Both the position numbers and the translations under genes were made by a program. A DNA stretch of 45,438 nt from Coprobacillus sp. CAG:698. GTDB taxonomy: Bacteria > Bacillota_I > Bacilli_A > ML615J-28 > CAG-698. The notes under the pieces were generated by a model. The model was given only the letters and a program-made list of their open reading frames with translations, did no database searches and was not told the origin of the DNA. Where the stretch lies: positions 1 through 45,438 of the forward strand of contig HF988697.1 in the NCBI GenBank assembly GCA_000431235.1, in the 5' to 3' direction. Position 1 is the stretch's first letter; every line of letters begins with the position of its first letter. Below are positions 25,872 through 32,871 of this stretch, piece by piece.

Positions 25872-25889
25872 AGTTAGCTACCGCTAACT
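25872..25889. promoter_or_regulatory. DtxR-type operator 3
   Basis: AGTTAGC-TACC-GCTAACT, a perfect 7-bp inverted repeat. It lies at the expected transcription start of the feo promoter, so occupancy should block initiation. Confidence 0.8.
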
Positions 25890-25899
25890 CTATATATAT

Positions 25900-25929
25900 A
25901 TTTTATTCCACTTTATGCGAAAAGTCAAG
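25900..25929 (-). promoter_or_regulatory. Promoter of feo operon
   Basis: Minus-strand TTGACT (25924-25929), 18-bp spacer, TAAAAT (25900-25905). All three palindromes lie between it and the first feoA. Confidence 0.6.
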
Positions 25930-25979
25930 CATTAATTTTCTAAACAACCTTTATATACATTTGAAAATGTTTTCAATAT

Positions 25980-26008
25980 TTGCTTTTTATTAAATTGTAT
26001 GATAGAAT
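25980..26008 (+). promoter_or_regulatory. Promoter of dtxR-type gene
   Basis: TTGCTT (25980-25985), 17-bp spacer, TAGAAT (26003-26008). A separate 16-bp palindrome, TTGAAAA-TG-TTTTCAA (25962-25977), lies just upstream of the -35 box. Confidence 0.55.
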
Positions 26009-26029
26009 AAATGCATCTTGAGGTGAAAT

Positions 26030-26410
26030 ATGAAAATACACGAATCAGCAGAAGATTATTTAGAAAGAATACTTGTCTTAAAAAAGAAAAATGGCAAAGT
26101 CATATCTATTGATATTGCTAACTCTATGAATTATTCTAAACCAAGCATTTCACGTGCAATGAAAATTTTACGAGAAAATGAATATATAACATTTGAAGAA
26201 AATGGAGAAATTAATTTAACTGAAAAAGGCTTAAATATAGCTCAAAAAATCTATGAACGTCATGTTCTTCTAACAAATTATTTTATGGCTTTAGGAGTTA
26301 AAGAAGAAACTGCACGAAATGATGCTTGTAAAGTAGAGCATGACTTGTCAGAAGAAACATTTAATGCAATAAAAGCACACGTGGAAAAACTTGATAAAAA
26401 GAATAACTAA
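26030..26410 (+). CDS. DtxR/MntR-family metal-dependent repressor, iron-type ligands
   Basis: A 126-residue two-domain DtxR-family repressor with no SH3 domain: winged helix to about residue 65 (KPSISRAMKILRENEYI), then the dimerisation/metal domain. Likely ligands are E8/D9, E12, H78, C100, E103 and H104. The C-x2-E-H set follows DtxR/IdeR (C102, E105, H106), whereas manganese-specific MntR has Glu in place of Cys, so iron sensing is inferred. Divergent from feo, and three matching palindromes lie between, so it most likely represses feo when iron is plentiful. GAGGTG precedes the start. Confidence 0.9.
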   Translation: MKIHESAEDYLERILVLKKKNGKVISIDIANSMNYSKPSISRAMKILRENEYITFEENGEINLTEKGLNIAQKIYERHVLLTNYFMALGVKEETARNDACKVEHDLSEETFNAIKAHVEKLDKKNN

Positions 26411-26439
26411 GTTAAAATATTTTCATATTAGCATATATA

Positions 26440-26475
26440 AAAATGCCCATGGAATTTTTTCTATGAGCTTTTTAT
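26440..26475. terminator. Bidirectional terminator after dtxR-type gene
   Basis: An imperfect stem, GCCCATGG (26445-26452) with CTATGAGC (26461-26468), is flanked by A- and T-rich arms. It has T-runs on both sides, so it can end dtxR transcription (+) and a small minus-strand ORF that stops at 26472. Confidence 0.55.
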
Positions 26476-26603
26476 TTATAATTTTTCAAAATAATAGCGA
26501 GACTTCCCTTGCTTTTTTTATATTCAATAGTTTCTACTAGGTAGTAACAGATACAAGCCATGCAGTGGGTACAATTTTTACCACCAAATAGATTTACCTT
26601 CAT
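26472..26603 (-). CDS. Possible 43-residue Cys-rich peptide
   Basis: A short ORF encoding a 43-residue peptide that starts MKVNLFGGKNCTHCMACIC and has four Cys in a C-x2-C-x2-C-x-C pattern. Its stop is followed within a few bases by a terminator-like hairpin. The ribosome site is weak (AGGTAA, about 14 bases upstream) and a plus-strand hairpin lies inside it, so it may be spurious. I do not recognise it. Confidence 0.3.
   Translation of the reverse strand: MKVNLFGGKNCTHCMACICYYLVETIEYKKSKGSLAIILKNYK
26496..26519 (+). terminator. Second possible plus-strand terminator
   Basis: AGCGAG-ACTTCC-CTTGCT, a 6-bp stem with one G-T pair, then seven T. It may back up the first dtxR terminator. Confidence 0.45.
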
Positions 26604-26626
26604 TATATAAACTATTACCTGTTACT
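26543..26626. other. Spaced inverted repeat in intergenic region
   Basis: AGTAACAG (26543-26550) and CTGTTACT (26619-26626) are perfect complements 68 bases apart, enclosing an imperfect GTGGGTA/TACCAC hairpin. It overlaps the start of the small Cys-rich ORF. It could be the base of a structured RNA; from 26627 to 26713 I see nothing else. Confidence 0.35.
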
Positions 26627-26713
26627 GAAGAACAAAAAATCATATATAGTTCTTCCAAATAATAATTAATCAATAATAATGTATCATATTTCGTAATAAA
26701 GAACATAAATTTT

Positions 26714-26747
26714 TTGTTAATTAAAAGGTGTGGCAAGAGCGACACCT
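26714..26747 (-). terminator. Terminator after GNAT gene
   Basis: AGGTGT (26726-26731) pairs with ACACCT (26742-26747), with AT-rich flanks and a T-rich minus-strand tail. It would end the long operon that starts at rex. Confidence 0.5.
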
Positions 26748-26777
26748 AATTAAAATACACTATTTTCTAGAAAATTA

Positions 26778-27272
26778 TCATTTATCATATTTACTATCTA
26801 ATATAACTTCCATTTGTGTTTCTTTAACTTTCATACCCATTTTTTCATAAAATGCACGAGCCGAATCATTACCTTCCCATACATTTAATGTCACATCATA
26901 GCAACCTTTTTCTTTAGCATAATTTAAGACATATTTATATAATAATGTTCCTATATGTAAGCCTCTAGAGGATTCATCAACGCACAAGTCATCAATAAAT
27001 AATGTTTTAAAATCTCTCATATTAGTACTAAATGGTTGCTTTTTCATTATGCAAAAAGCATATCCTAATACACAATTATTATCATCACATGCCACAAATA
27101 CTGGTGTATTTTCATTACTAATTATATTAAGTAATTCATCTTCAGTATATTTTGTAGTACCAGAAATAAATATATCAGGCCTTATTTTGGCATGTAGTTC
27201 TAAAACTTCATTAAGCAGAATCATTATTTTTTTCATGTCTGACTTTTGAGCTTTTCTAATTTCAATTGCCAT
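26778..27272 (-). CDS. GNAT-family N-acetyltransferase
   Basis: A 164-residue GCN5-related acetyltransferase. Motif A is FIDDLCVDESSRGLHIGTLLYKY, with the acetyl-CoA pyrophosphate loop R-G-x-x-I-G-T; motif B is NVWEGNDSARAFYEKMGM. Substrate unknown. GAGGTGG precedes the start. It lies 28 bp after the group B hydrogenase stop with no terminator between, so it may be the last gene of the rex-adhE-hyd transcript. Confidence 0.9.
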   Translation of the reverse strand: MAIEIRKAQKSDMKKIMILLNEVLELHAKIRPDIFISGTTKYTEDELLNIISNENTPVFVACDDNNCVLGYAFCIMKKQPFSTNMRDFKTLFIDDLCVDESSRGLHIGTLLYKYVLNYAKEKGCYDVTLNVWEGNDSARAFYEKMGMKVKETQMEVILDSKYDK

Positions 27273-27300
27273 TTTGAACCACCTCTAATTAAATTCTCTT

Positions 27301-28731
27301 CTAGTCATTAACTTTCAATACAGAAATAGCATCTTTAATTGTTTTTTCAAATGCGTCTCTACCATACTTATCAACATCAGATTTATTTTTTTCACCATGT
27401 GTTAAGCAACCTGCACCACCAATACATCCTCCTATACAGGCCATTCCTTCGATAAAATTACCTTCAAGAAGGTTTTTATTTTTCTTAAGTAAGGCAAGTT
27501 TACACGCTTCAATGCCATCACATGCCACTGCTTTTAATTCAAAATCGGAAATATTATTTTCTATTAAACCTTGTTTTACAGCTTCTGATAAACCACCAGT
27601 TCTCGCAAATATTCTTCCGTAATATGAGGCATTATCTAGAACATCTTCTTCTAATGTTTCTATTTCAATTTCTTTACTTTCAAAAAGTGCTAGTAATTCT
27701 TCAAAAGTTAACACAGAATCAACATATGGTTTAACATTTTCTTTTTTTATCTCCATTTTCTTAGCAGTACATGGACCTATGAAAATAACTTTTGCATTTG
27801 GTTCATTATCCTTTATATACTTCGATATTTCTGCCATTGGTGATAAATTATGTGACACTTTATCTAATAGTTTAGGAAAATCATTTTCTATAAATTTAAC
27901 AAATGATGGGCAACAACTGCTTATCAAAAAACCTTTTTCAGCAAGTTCTTTTGATTCTTTATAAGCTATCATATCTGCTCCTAGGGCTGCTTCCACAACC
28001 GTATAAAAGCCTAATTTCTTAAGACCTGTAATAACTTGCCCAAGTTTAGCGTAACTAAACTGACTTGAAATTGAAGGAGCAACTATGGCATATACTTTAT
28101 AATTTTGATTATCATTGCTGTTTTTAATTATATCGATAACATCACAAATATATGATTTATCTGTTATTGCACCGAATGGGCATTGATAAACACAAGCACC
28201 ACAAGAAATACATTTTTCATCATTTATTTTTGCACAATGATTTTCATCCATTGAAATAGCTTTAATTTTACACGCCATTTCACAAGGTCTTTTATAATTA
28301 TGAATTGCATTATATGGACATACTTTTGAACATAAGCCACATTCTACGCATTTCGTTTTATCTATTTTAGCTACATGGTTTTCATCAAAATATATAGCTC
28401 CCTTTCTGCAAGTTTCAGCACAACGATGGGCTAAACATCCTCGACAAGCGTTAGTTACTTCATAACCACCAATTGGGCATTCATCACAAGCTATATCTAT
28501 TACTTCGATGACATTTGGGCTATCACCTTTTCCCATAGCTGCTTTTACTCTCTCAGCAAAAATTGCTCGTTCTTTGTAAACACAGCAACGCATAGTTGGT
28601 TTAGTTCCCGTTATGATTCTTTTAGGAATGTCTAATAGATTATCATGAAGCGTTCCCTTCCAACTCTCTCGAGCAACTTCTTTTAGAGCTTTATACTTTA
28701 AATACTGAATTTTCGTATCAAATTTTTTCAT
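27301..28731 (-). CDS. Group B monomeric [FeFe] hydrogenase
   Basis: A 476-residue iron-sulfur protein. The N-terminal ~200 residues hold many cysteines, including C128-x2-C131-x2-C134-x3-C138 and C174-x2-C177-x2-C180-x3-C184 ferredoxin-type sites and an ACDECP...CRGCLAHRC region. The H-cluster domain has L1 SSCCPSF (C273, C274), L2 GPCTAKKMEI (C321) and L3 EGMACIGGC (C432, C436), the pattern of group B enzymes. A ferredoxin-linked H2 catalyst is inferred; group B is poorly characterised. It is the last hydrogenase gene of the operon, 13 bp after the SpoIIE-type phosphatase. The HydEFG maturases are not in the window. Confidence 0.9.
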   Translation of the reverse strand: MKKFDTKIQYLKYKALKEVARESWKGTLHDNLLDIPKRIITGTKPTMRCCVYKERAIFAERVKAAMGKGDSPNVIEVIDIACDECPIGGYEVTNACRGCLAHRCAETCRKGAIYFDENHVAKIDKTKCVECGLCSKVCPYNAIHNYKRPCEMACKIKAISMDENHCAKINDEKCISCGACVYQCPFGAITDKSYICDVIDIIKNSNDNQNYKVYAIVAPSISSQFSYAKLGQVITGLKKLGFYTVVEAALGADMIAYKESKELAEKGFLISSCCPSFVKFIENDFPKLLDKVSHNLSPMAEISKYIKDNEPNAKVIFIGPCTAKKMEIKKENVKPYVDSVLTFEELLALFESKEIEIETLEEDVLDNASYYGRIFARTGGLSEAVKQGLIENNISDFELKAVACDGIEACKLALLKKNKNLLEGNFIEGMACIGGCIGGAGCLTHGEKNKSDVDKYGRDAFEKTIKDAISVLKVND

Positions 28732-28744
28732 ACAACTTCACCTC

Positions 28745-29917
28745 TTAGAAATAACTAACTTTTATCCTTTTGCCCATTTGTTTTAAATATTTTGTTAGTT
28801 CTTCTACTAAATTCATTTTTATATTAAAATTAATTGGTAAATCTGGATTTTGATGAGCTGGATTTATTGCTCTACCAACAAAAAAATTTATATCAGTTGC
28901 TTCTTCAAATAACATTCTACTTATTAAAGCAGCACCATCTCTTTTAAAACACCAATCATCATAATATTTATTTTCGGAAACGTAATCCTTAGCATATTTC
29001 ACAACTCTATTTATTGTGATAACACCTTCAGTAACTAAATCAACTCCTTCTATTTCTGATATAGGAGGAATCTCAGGGTCAAGAAAATCAAGACTAGTAA
29101 TTACCTCTTTACCTAAATAATTAGCAGCTATAGAAGATGTTGTTCCTCCACAAACAATATGTTTTCCTTCTTTAGCAAAGAAGAGTGCCATCATTCGGTT
29201 GCAATCATTTCTATCAGATGGAGGACCAAATAGTATGTTAACGGGTTCGCGTTTTCTAATTTTCACAACACAAGCAGTCGCATCATCTCCTGGTTGACCG
29301 CCATATAATTTATAGCATTCATCAATTAGCATTGTTGATATTGTTTTTGCAGTATAGCCACCAATATTAGCAACTTTAATATAATCTGCTATATCTTTTA
29401 TATCCCATCCAAAGTTGTATGAATTACCAATGCCAGCATGTGGACATCCATCACTCATTACTGTAATTACATCACCTTCACGGATACTAATTTGTGTTTT
29501 ATAGATTTTCTTACCATCAATAACTAATTCTATTTTAGGATAATCAAAAACTTCTCCATCACGTATGAAAACAATTTGTGGATTATCGTATTGAATCAAT
29601 TCAACTTCTTCGTTTTTCTTTATATAGATTATGGAAAAAGTTGAATATGCTACACCTCTAACTGAACAAATAGGCAGGGTTTTTGCAATCGTATCTACGC
29701 ATGATTCTAATGATAATCCTTCAGAAATCATTGTTGAGATAATTTTTGAAGTAAGTGTTGATAGAATACTTGCTTTAACACCGCTTCCCAAACCATCAGC
29801 AAGAACAATAATTGTTGAACCATCTTCGTTTTCAATTATATCTATATGATCACCACAAAGTTGTTCACCTTCGTGATTTATGCTTTTAAATCCAATATCA
29901 GCACATAAATTATTCAT
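28745..29917 (-). CDS. SpoIIE-type PP2C phosphatase with C-terminal extension
   Basis: A 390-residue protein. Residues ~1-225 are a SpoIIE/PP2C serine phosphatase domain with metal-site signatures GDHIDIIE, LADGLGSGVKA, VMSDGC and GDDATACVV. A further ~160 residues (from EPVNILFGPPSDRND to the end) form a second conserved-looking domain I cannot name. Such phosphatases are regular neighbours of group C sensory hydrogenases and are thought to relay a redox or H2 signal. It overlaps the end of the sensory hydrogenase gene by 8 bp, so they are translationally coupled. Confidence 0.88.
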   Translation of the reverse strand: MNNLCADIGFKSINHEGEQLCGDHIDIIENEDGSTIIVLADGLGSGVKASILSTLTSKIISTMISEGLSLESCVDTIAKTLPICSVRGVAYSTFSIIYIKKNEEVELIQYDNPQIVFIRDGEVFDYPKIELVIDGKKIYKTQISIREGDVITVMSDGCPHAGIGNSYNFGWDIKDIADYIKVANIGGYTAKTISTMLIDECYKLYGGQPGDDATACVVKIRKREPVNILFGPPSDRNDCNRMMALFFAKEGKHIVCGGTTSSIAANYLGKEVITSLDFLDPEIPPISEIEGVDLVTEGVITINRVVKYAKDYVSENKYYDDWCFKRDGAALISRMLFEEATDINFFVGRAINPAHQNPDLPINFNIKMNLVEELTKYLKQMGKRIKVSYF

Positions 29918-31589
29918 CTGTAATAGACTCCTTTAATTTTGTTAAAGCAATTTTTGTTTCGGCAGCTGTTTCACCTAGCAAAGAAGCTATTTCTTGAACT
30001 ATACGCATTTGTTTATCAACAACTTTATCAGCGATTTCAATTGTTTGCTTACAAATCTCTTCCTTTTTAGACTTTTCCTTTGTTATTTCAGTTACATCTC
30101 TCATTATACAGATTAGTAGATGACAATTTTCATCATATATAATTGTTTGTTCAACATATTTTTCATATTCTGCTAAATAAACTTTTTTATTTCTTAAATT
30201 AACCTTAGTATCTAATACTTTTATAAATGGTACTGGATCTAATATTCTAACCACTTGATCACCTAATACATCAGAATCACTCTTAATATGTAATAGTTTT
30301 TTTGCAGCAGCATTTATTTGTTGTACTTCAAATTTATCATTTAAGACAATTAACGCATTAGGTGTATTGCTTACAATACTATCAGAAAAGCTTTCGGCTT
30401 TTTCCTTTAAATATGGTAAGCACATAGAAATTTGAGCTTTACCTTGATAAATTGCAATTGCCTTTTCACGGCATGTATTATAACCACATGAACCACAATT
30501 AAGTTCATCTGATTTCTTTGTTTTGCCCATTTGTTTTAGTATTTGCACAATATCATATTCAGAAGGTATATCCTTATGTAAATCTATTGGAGCAAAATTC
30601 TTTATATAATATTTGCTTTCCAATTGTGTAACTTCAAAATCTTTGTTTCCAGCATAATTATTAACTAACACGTAATCTTTTAAATGTGAACAATGTTTTT
30701 TCTCAATAATTGGTCCAGCAATGCATCCACCAACACATGCAGACATCTCAATAAAGCACTTAGAAACATTTCCATATTCTATATCCTTTAATGTATTTAT
30801 ACAGTTTTCAACACCATCAACGGCTAAGTAGTTATATTCACTTTCACTACAATTCATTGTTTTTAGTATTCCTCCAGTTGTTGGAAAAAGTCTTGTTTTG
30901 CTATGATCAATTACTTTTTCCTCAACTTTTTCAAGTTCAATACCTTCATCATTGAGCCAATTAGTTAGTTCTTCAAATGTTAATACACAATCCACAATAC
31001 CTTTATAACGATCTGCTTCTTCCTTTTTTGATAAGCAAGGTCCAATAAAAATTGTTTTAGCTTTTGGATTTCTTTTTTTAATATCACTGCAATGAGCTTG
31101 CATTGGACTTAAAACATTGGCTAAGTATTTTAAAGCTCTAGGAAAATATTTTTGAATTAGCAAATTAACTGTGTTACAACAAGATGATATGATAATATTA
31201 TGTTCACCATCTTTAACCATTTTCTCATATTCATTTTTTACGTAAGTTGCTCCGATTGCTGTTTCTTCAACATCATAAAATCCTAGTTTTAGTAATGCCT
31301 TCTTTAAACTTTCAATTCCAATTCCATTGTAATTGGCAATAAATGAAGGAGCAATACTTGCATATACTGGATCATCTGATTGGATTAAAACTTTAGCTTT
31401 TTCAATATCATTGACTATTTCTTTAGCATCTTGAGGGCACACAACAAAACACTGACCACAAAGAATACATTCATTTTCAACTATATGAGCTTGGTTTGCG
31501 GAAAACCTTATTGATTTCACAGGACAATGTCTTATACATTTATAACAATTCTTACAGTTTGATTTCTTTAAAGTTAAATAATTTGCCAT
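29910..31589 (-). CDS. hydS: Group C putative sensory [FeFe] hydrogenase with PAS domain
   Basis: A 559-residue protein. Two [4Fe-4S] sites (C12, C15, C18, C22 and C41, C44, C47, C51) precede an H-cluster domain with C137/C138 (L1), C185 in GPCLSKKEE (L2) and C285/C289 in EMSACVGGC (L3). A further four-Cys site (C365, C368, C373, C390) and a PAS domain (~402-510) with a coiled-coil-like tail follow. This layout is that of group C enzymes believed to sense H2 or redox state. L1 reads SSCCN, with Asn where Pro is usual. It is followed by a SpoIIE-type phosphatase, its likely signalling partner. AGAGGT precedes the start. Confidence 0.9.
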   Translation of the reverse strand: MANYLTLKKSNCKNCYKCIRHCPVKSIRFSANQAHIVENECILCGQCFVVCPQDAKEIVNDIEKAKVLIQSDDPVYASIAPSFIANYNGIGIESLKKALLKLGFYDVEETAIGATYVKNEYEKMVKDGEHNIIISSCCNTVNLLIQKYFPRALKYLANVLSPMQAHCSDIKKRNPKAKTIFIGPCLSKKEEADRYKGIVDCVLTFEELTNWLNDEGIELEKVEEKVIDHSKTRLFPTTGGILKTMNCSESEYNYLAVDGVENCINTLKDIEYGNVSKCFIEMSACVGGCIAGPIIEKKHCSHLKDYVLVNNYAGNKDFEVTQLESKYYIKNFAPIDLHKDIPSEYDIVQILKQMGKTKKSDELNCGSCGYNTCREKAIAIYQGKAQISMCLPYLKEKAESFSDSIVSNTPNALIVLNDKFEVQQINAAAKKLLHIKSDSDVLGDQVVRILDPVPFIKVLDTKVNLRNKKVYLAEYEKYVEQTIIYDENCHLLICIMRDVTEITKEKSKKEEICKQTIEIADKVVDKQMRIVQEIASLLGETAAETKIALTKLKESITDE

Positions 31590-31601
31590 TTTGTTTACCT
31601 C

Positions 31602-31853
31602 TTACATAAGAATAGGAACTATGTTTTTATTCCAAAACTCTTCCATTTCTTCTAATTTTACACCAATAAAGGCCTTATTGTCAATATGAATTGTAACTCC
31701 TATACGATTACAATTACCAGCACATAAATTTCCTTTTAATTCTATTTTGTCATAAAGATTATTTTCAGAAATTTTATTATTTAGAAACTCTATAATCTTA
31801 GAAGCTCCTTTAAGAAAACAGGAGCTTCCAATACATATTTTAATTGTTACCAT
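31602..31853 (-). CDS. Thioredoxin-like [2Fe-2S] ferredoxin (copy 2)
   Basis: An 83-residue thioredoxin-like ferredoxin of the NuoE/HydC C-terminal type. Cluster ligands are C7 and C12 (CIGSSC), and C44 and C48 (CAGNC). It likely carries electrons to or from the sensory hydrogenase. It overlaps the preceding, related gene by 14 bp, and the start of hydS follows by 12 bp. Confidence 0.88.
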   Translation of the reverse strand: MVTIKICIGSSCFLKGASKIIEFLNNKISENNLYDKIELKGNLCAGNCNRIGVTIHIDNKAFIGVKLEEMEEFWNKNIVPILM

Positions 31854-32094
31854 TTAATTTCTCTAAGATATGTGTTTCAAAAAAACTATTTACAGTTTCT
31901 GGAGTCAATGAAAACATCTCATCGTTTAATTTTACACATACACCTTTTTGACAATTTTTCATACAAAATGTTCCACTTAATTCAACTTTATCGTTTAAAT
32001 TATACTTAGAGATTAAATATTGTAATTGTTCAACAACTTTACTTGATCCTTTTATGTGGCAAGAACTACCAATACATACAACTAATTTATACAT
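31840..32094 (-). CDS. Thioredoxin-like [2Fe-2S] ferredoxin (copy 1)
   Basis: An 84-residue relative of the next gene: C7 and C12 in CIGSSCHIKG, then C44 and C48 in CMKNC. It shares the same fold and spacing. Tandem, overlapping paralogues suggest two redox carriers of different potential, or a heterodimer. GGTGA precedes the start, which lies 12 bp after the phosphotransferase-like gene. Confidence 0.88.
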   Translation of the reverse strand: MYKLVVCIGSSCHIKGSSKVVEQLQYLISKYNLNDKVELSGTFCMKNCQKGVCVKLNDEMFSLTPETVNSFFETHILEKLNGNN

Positions 32095-32106
32095 ACATTC
32101 ACCATT

Positions 32107-32856
32107 TTATTCGTAATCGACAACGTTAACCCAAGAAAGAAGAAACTCTCTTTCTTTTTCGTTGCCTTTTACTGATTGTGATGCAGCTACAATTGGTAAC
32201 CATTTTTGAACATCACGTTTCTTTTTATTGCTTAATTCACAATATAATTCCAAATATTTTTCAGCTGTTTCAATATCACCTGCTAACCAGAACACTAGAT
32301 ATGTTCTTGCAGCATCAGCACATGGATGACCTTGTGTTGCATGAGACCAGTCAATTATATATGGTTCGCCATTTTCAGATATGATGACATTTGAAGGGTT
32401 AAAGTCACCATGGCATAAAGAATTACCATTTGGCATACTCTCTAATCGTGTATGTAAATCATATTTAGTTGTTGAATTGATATCAGCCAAATTAATTTTT
32501 CTATTCATTTTATCTTTTAATTTTGTTAATAATGGTGATTTATTATTTTGAACAACTAATTGTATTTCTACAAATCTCTTTAAATATTCATCTTTCTTTT
32601 CAGGATATTTTTCCATTAGTTGTGCTAATGTATCACCTTTAATAAACTCAGATATTATCGCCCATTTTCCTTCAATTGTCCCAATTTCTTTGATTTTAGG
32701 AACATTGATAGGTAATTCTTCAGCTCTCGCATGATTTAATGCTTCATTAAGAATATCTGATTTCAAGTAATTGTTATTAAAAACTTTTACGCAATTATCT
32801 CCATCTTTATATATAGTTTTAGCATTTCTAATTGCAATTATTTTTTCTAAATTCAT
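32107..32856 (-). CDS. Aminoglycoside phosphotransferase (APH)-fold kinase
   Basis: A 249-residue kinase-like fold protein of the APH/choline kinase superfamily. The Brenner-type catalytic motif LCHGDFNPSNVI (H-G-D-F-x-P-x-N) and the metal-binding IIDWSHA are intact. An N-terminal Lys-containing strand (CVKVFN) fits nucleotide binding. The substrate is unknown; with redox neighbours a small-molecule kinase role is more plausible than antibiotic resistance. Start follows adhE by 15 bp, with CGAGGAG as ribosome site. Confidence 0.85.
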   Translation of the reverse strand: MNLEKIIAIRNAKTIYKDGDNCVKVFNNNYLKSDILNEALNHARAEELPINVPKIKEIGTIEGKWAIISEFIKGDTLAQLMEKYPEKKDEYLKRFVEIQLVVQNNKSPLLTKLKDKMNRKINLADINSTTKYDLHTRLESMPNGNSLCHGDFNPSNVIISENGEPYIIDWSHATQGHPCADAARTYLVFWLAGDIETAEKYLELYCELSNKKKRDVQKWLPIVAASQSVKGNEKEREFLLSWVNVVDYE

Positions 32857-32871
32857 ATATTTCTCCTCGCT

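Noticed and set aside
25805..25889. Triple palindrome read as a CRISPR-like array
   Set aside because: Only three 16-bp dyads with 16-18 bp gaps and no cas genes; placement at an iron-uptake promoter fits operators.
32107..32856. Antibiotic resistance by the APH-fold protein
   Set aside because: Only fold-level motifs are seen; its place in a redox operon gives no support for resistance.
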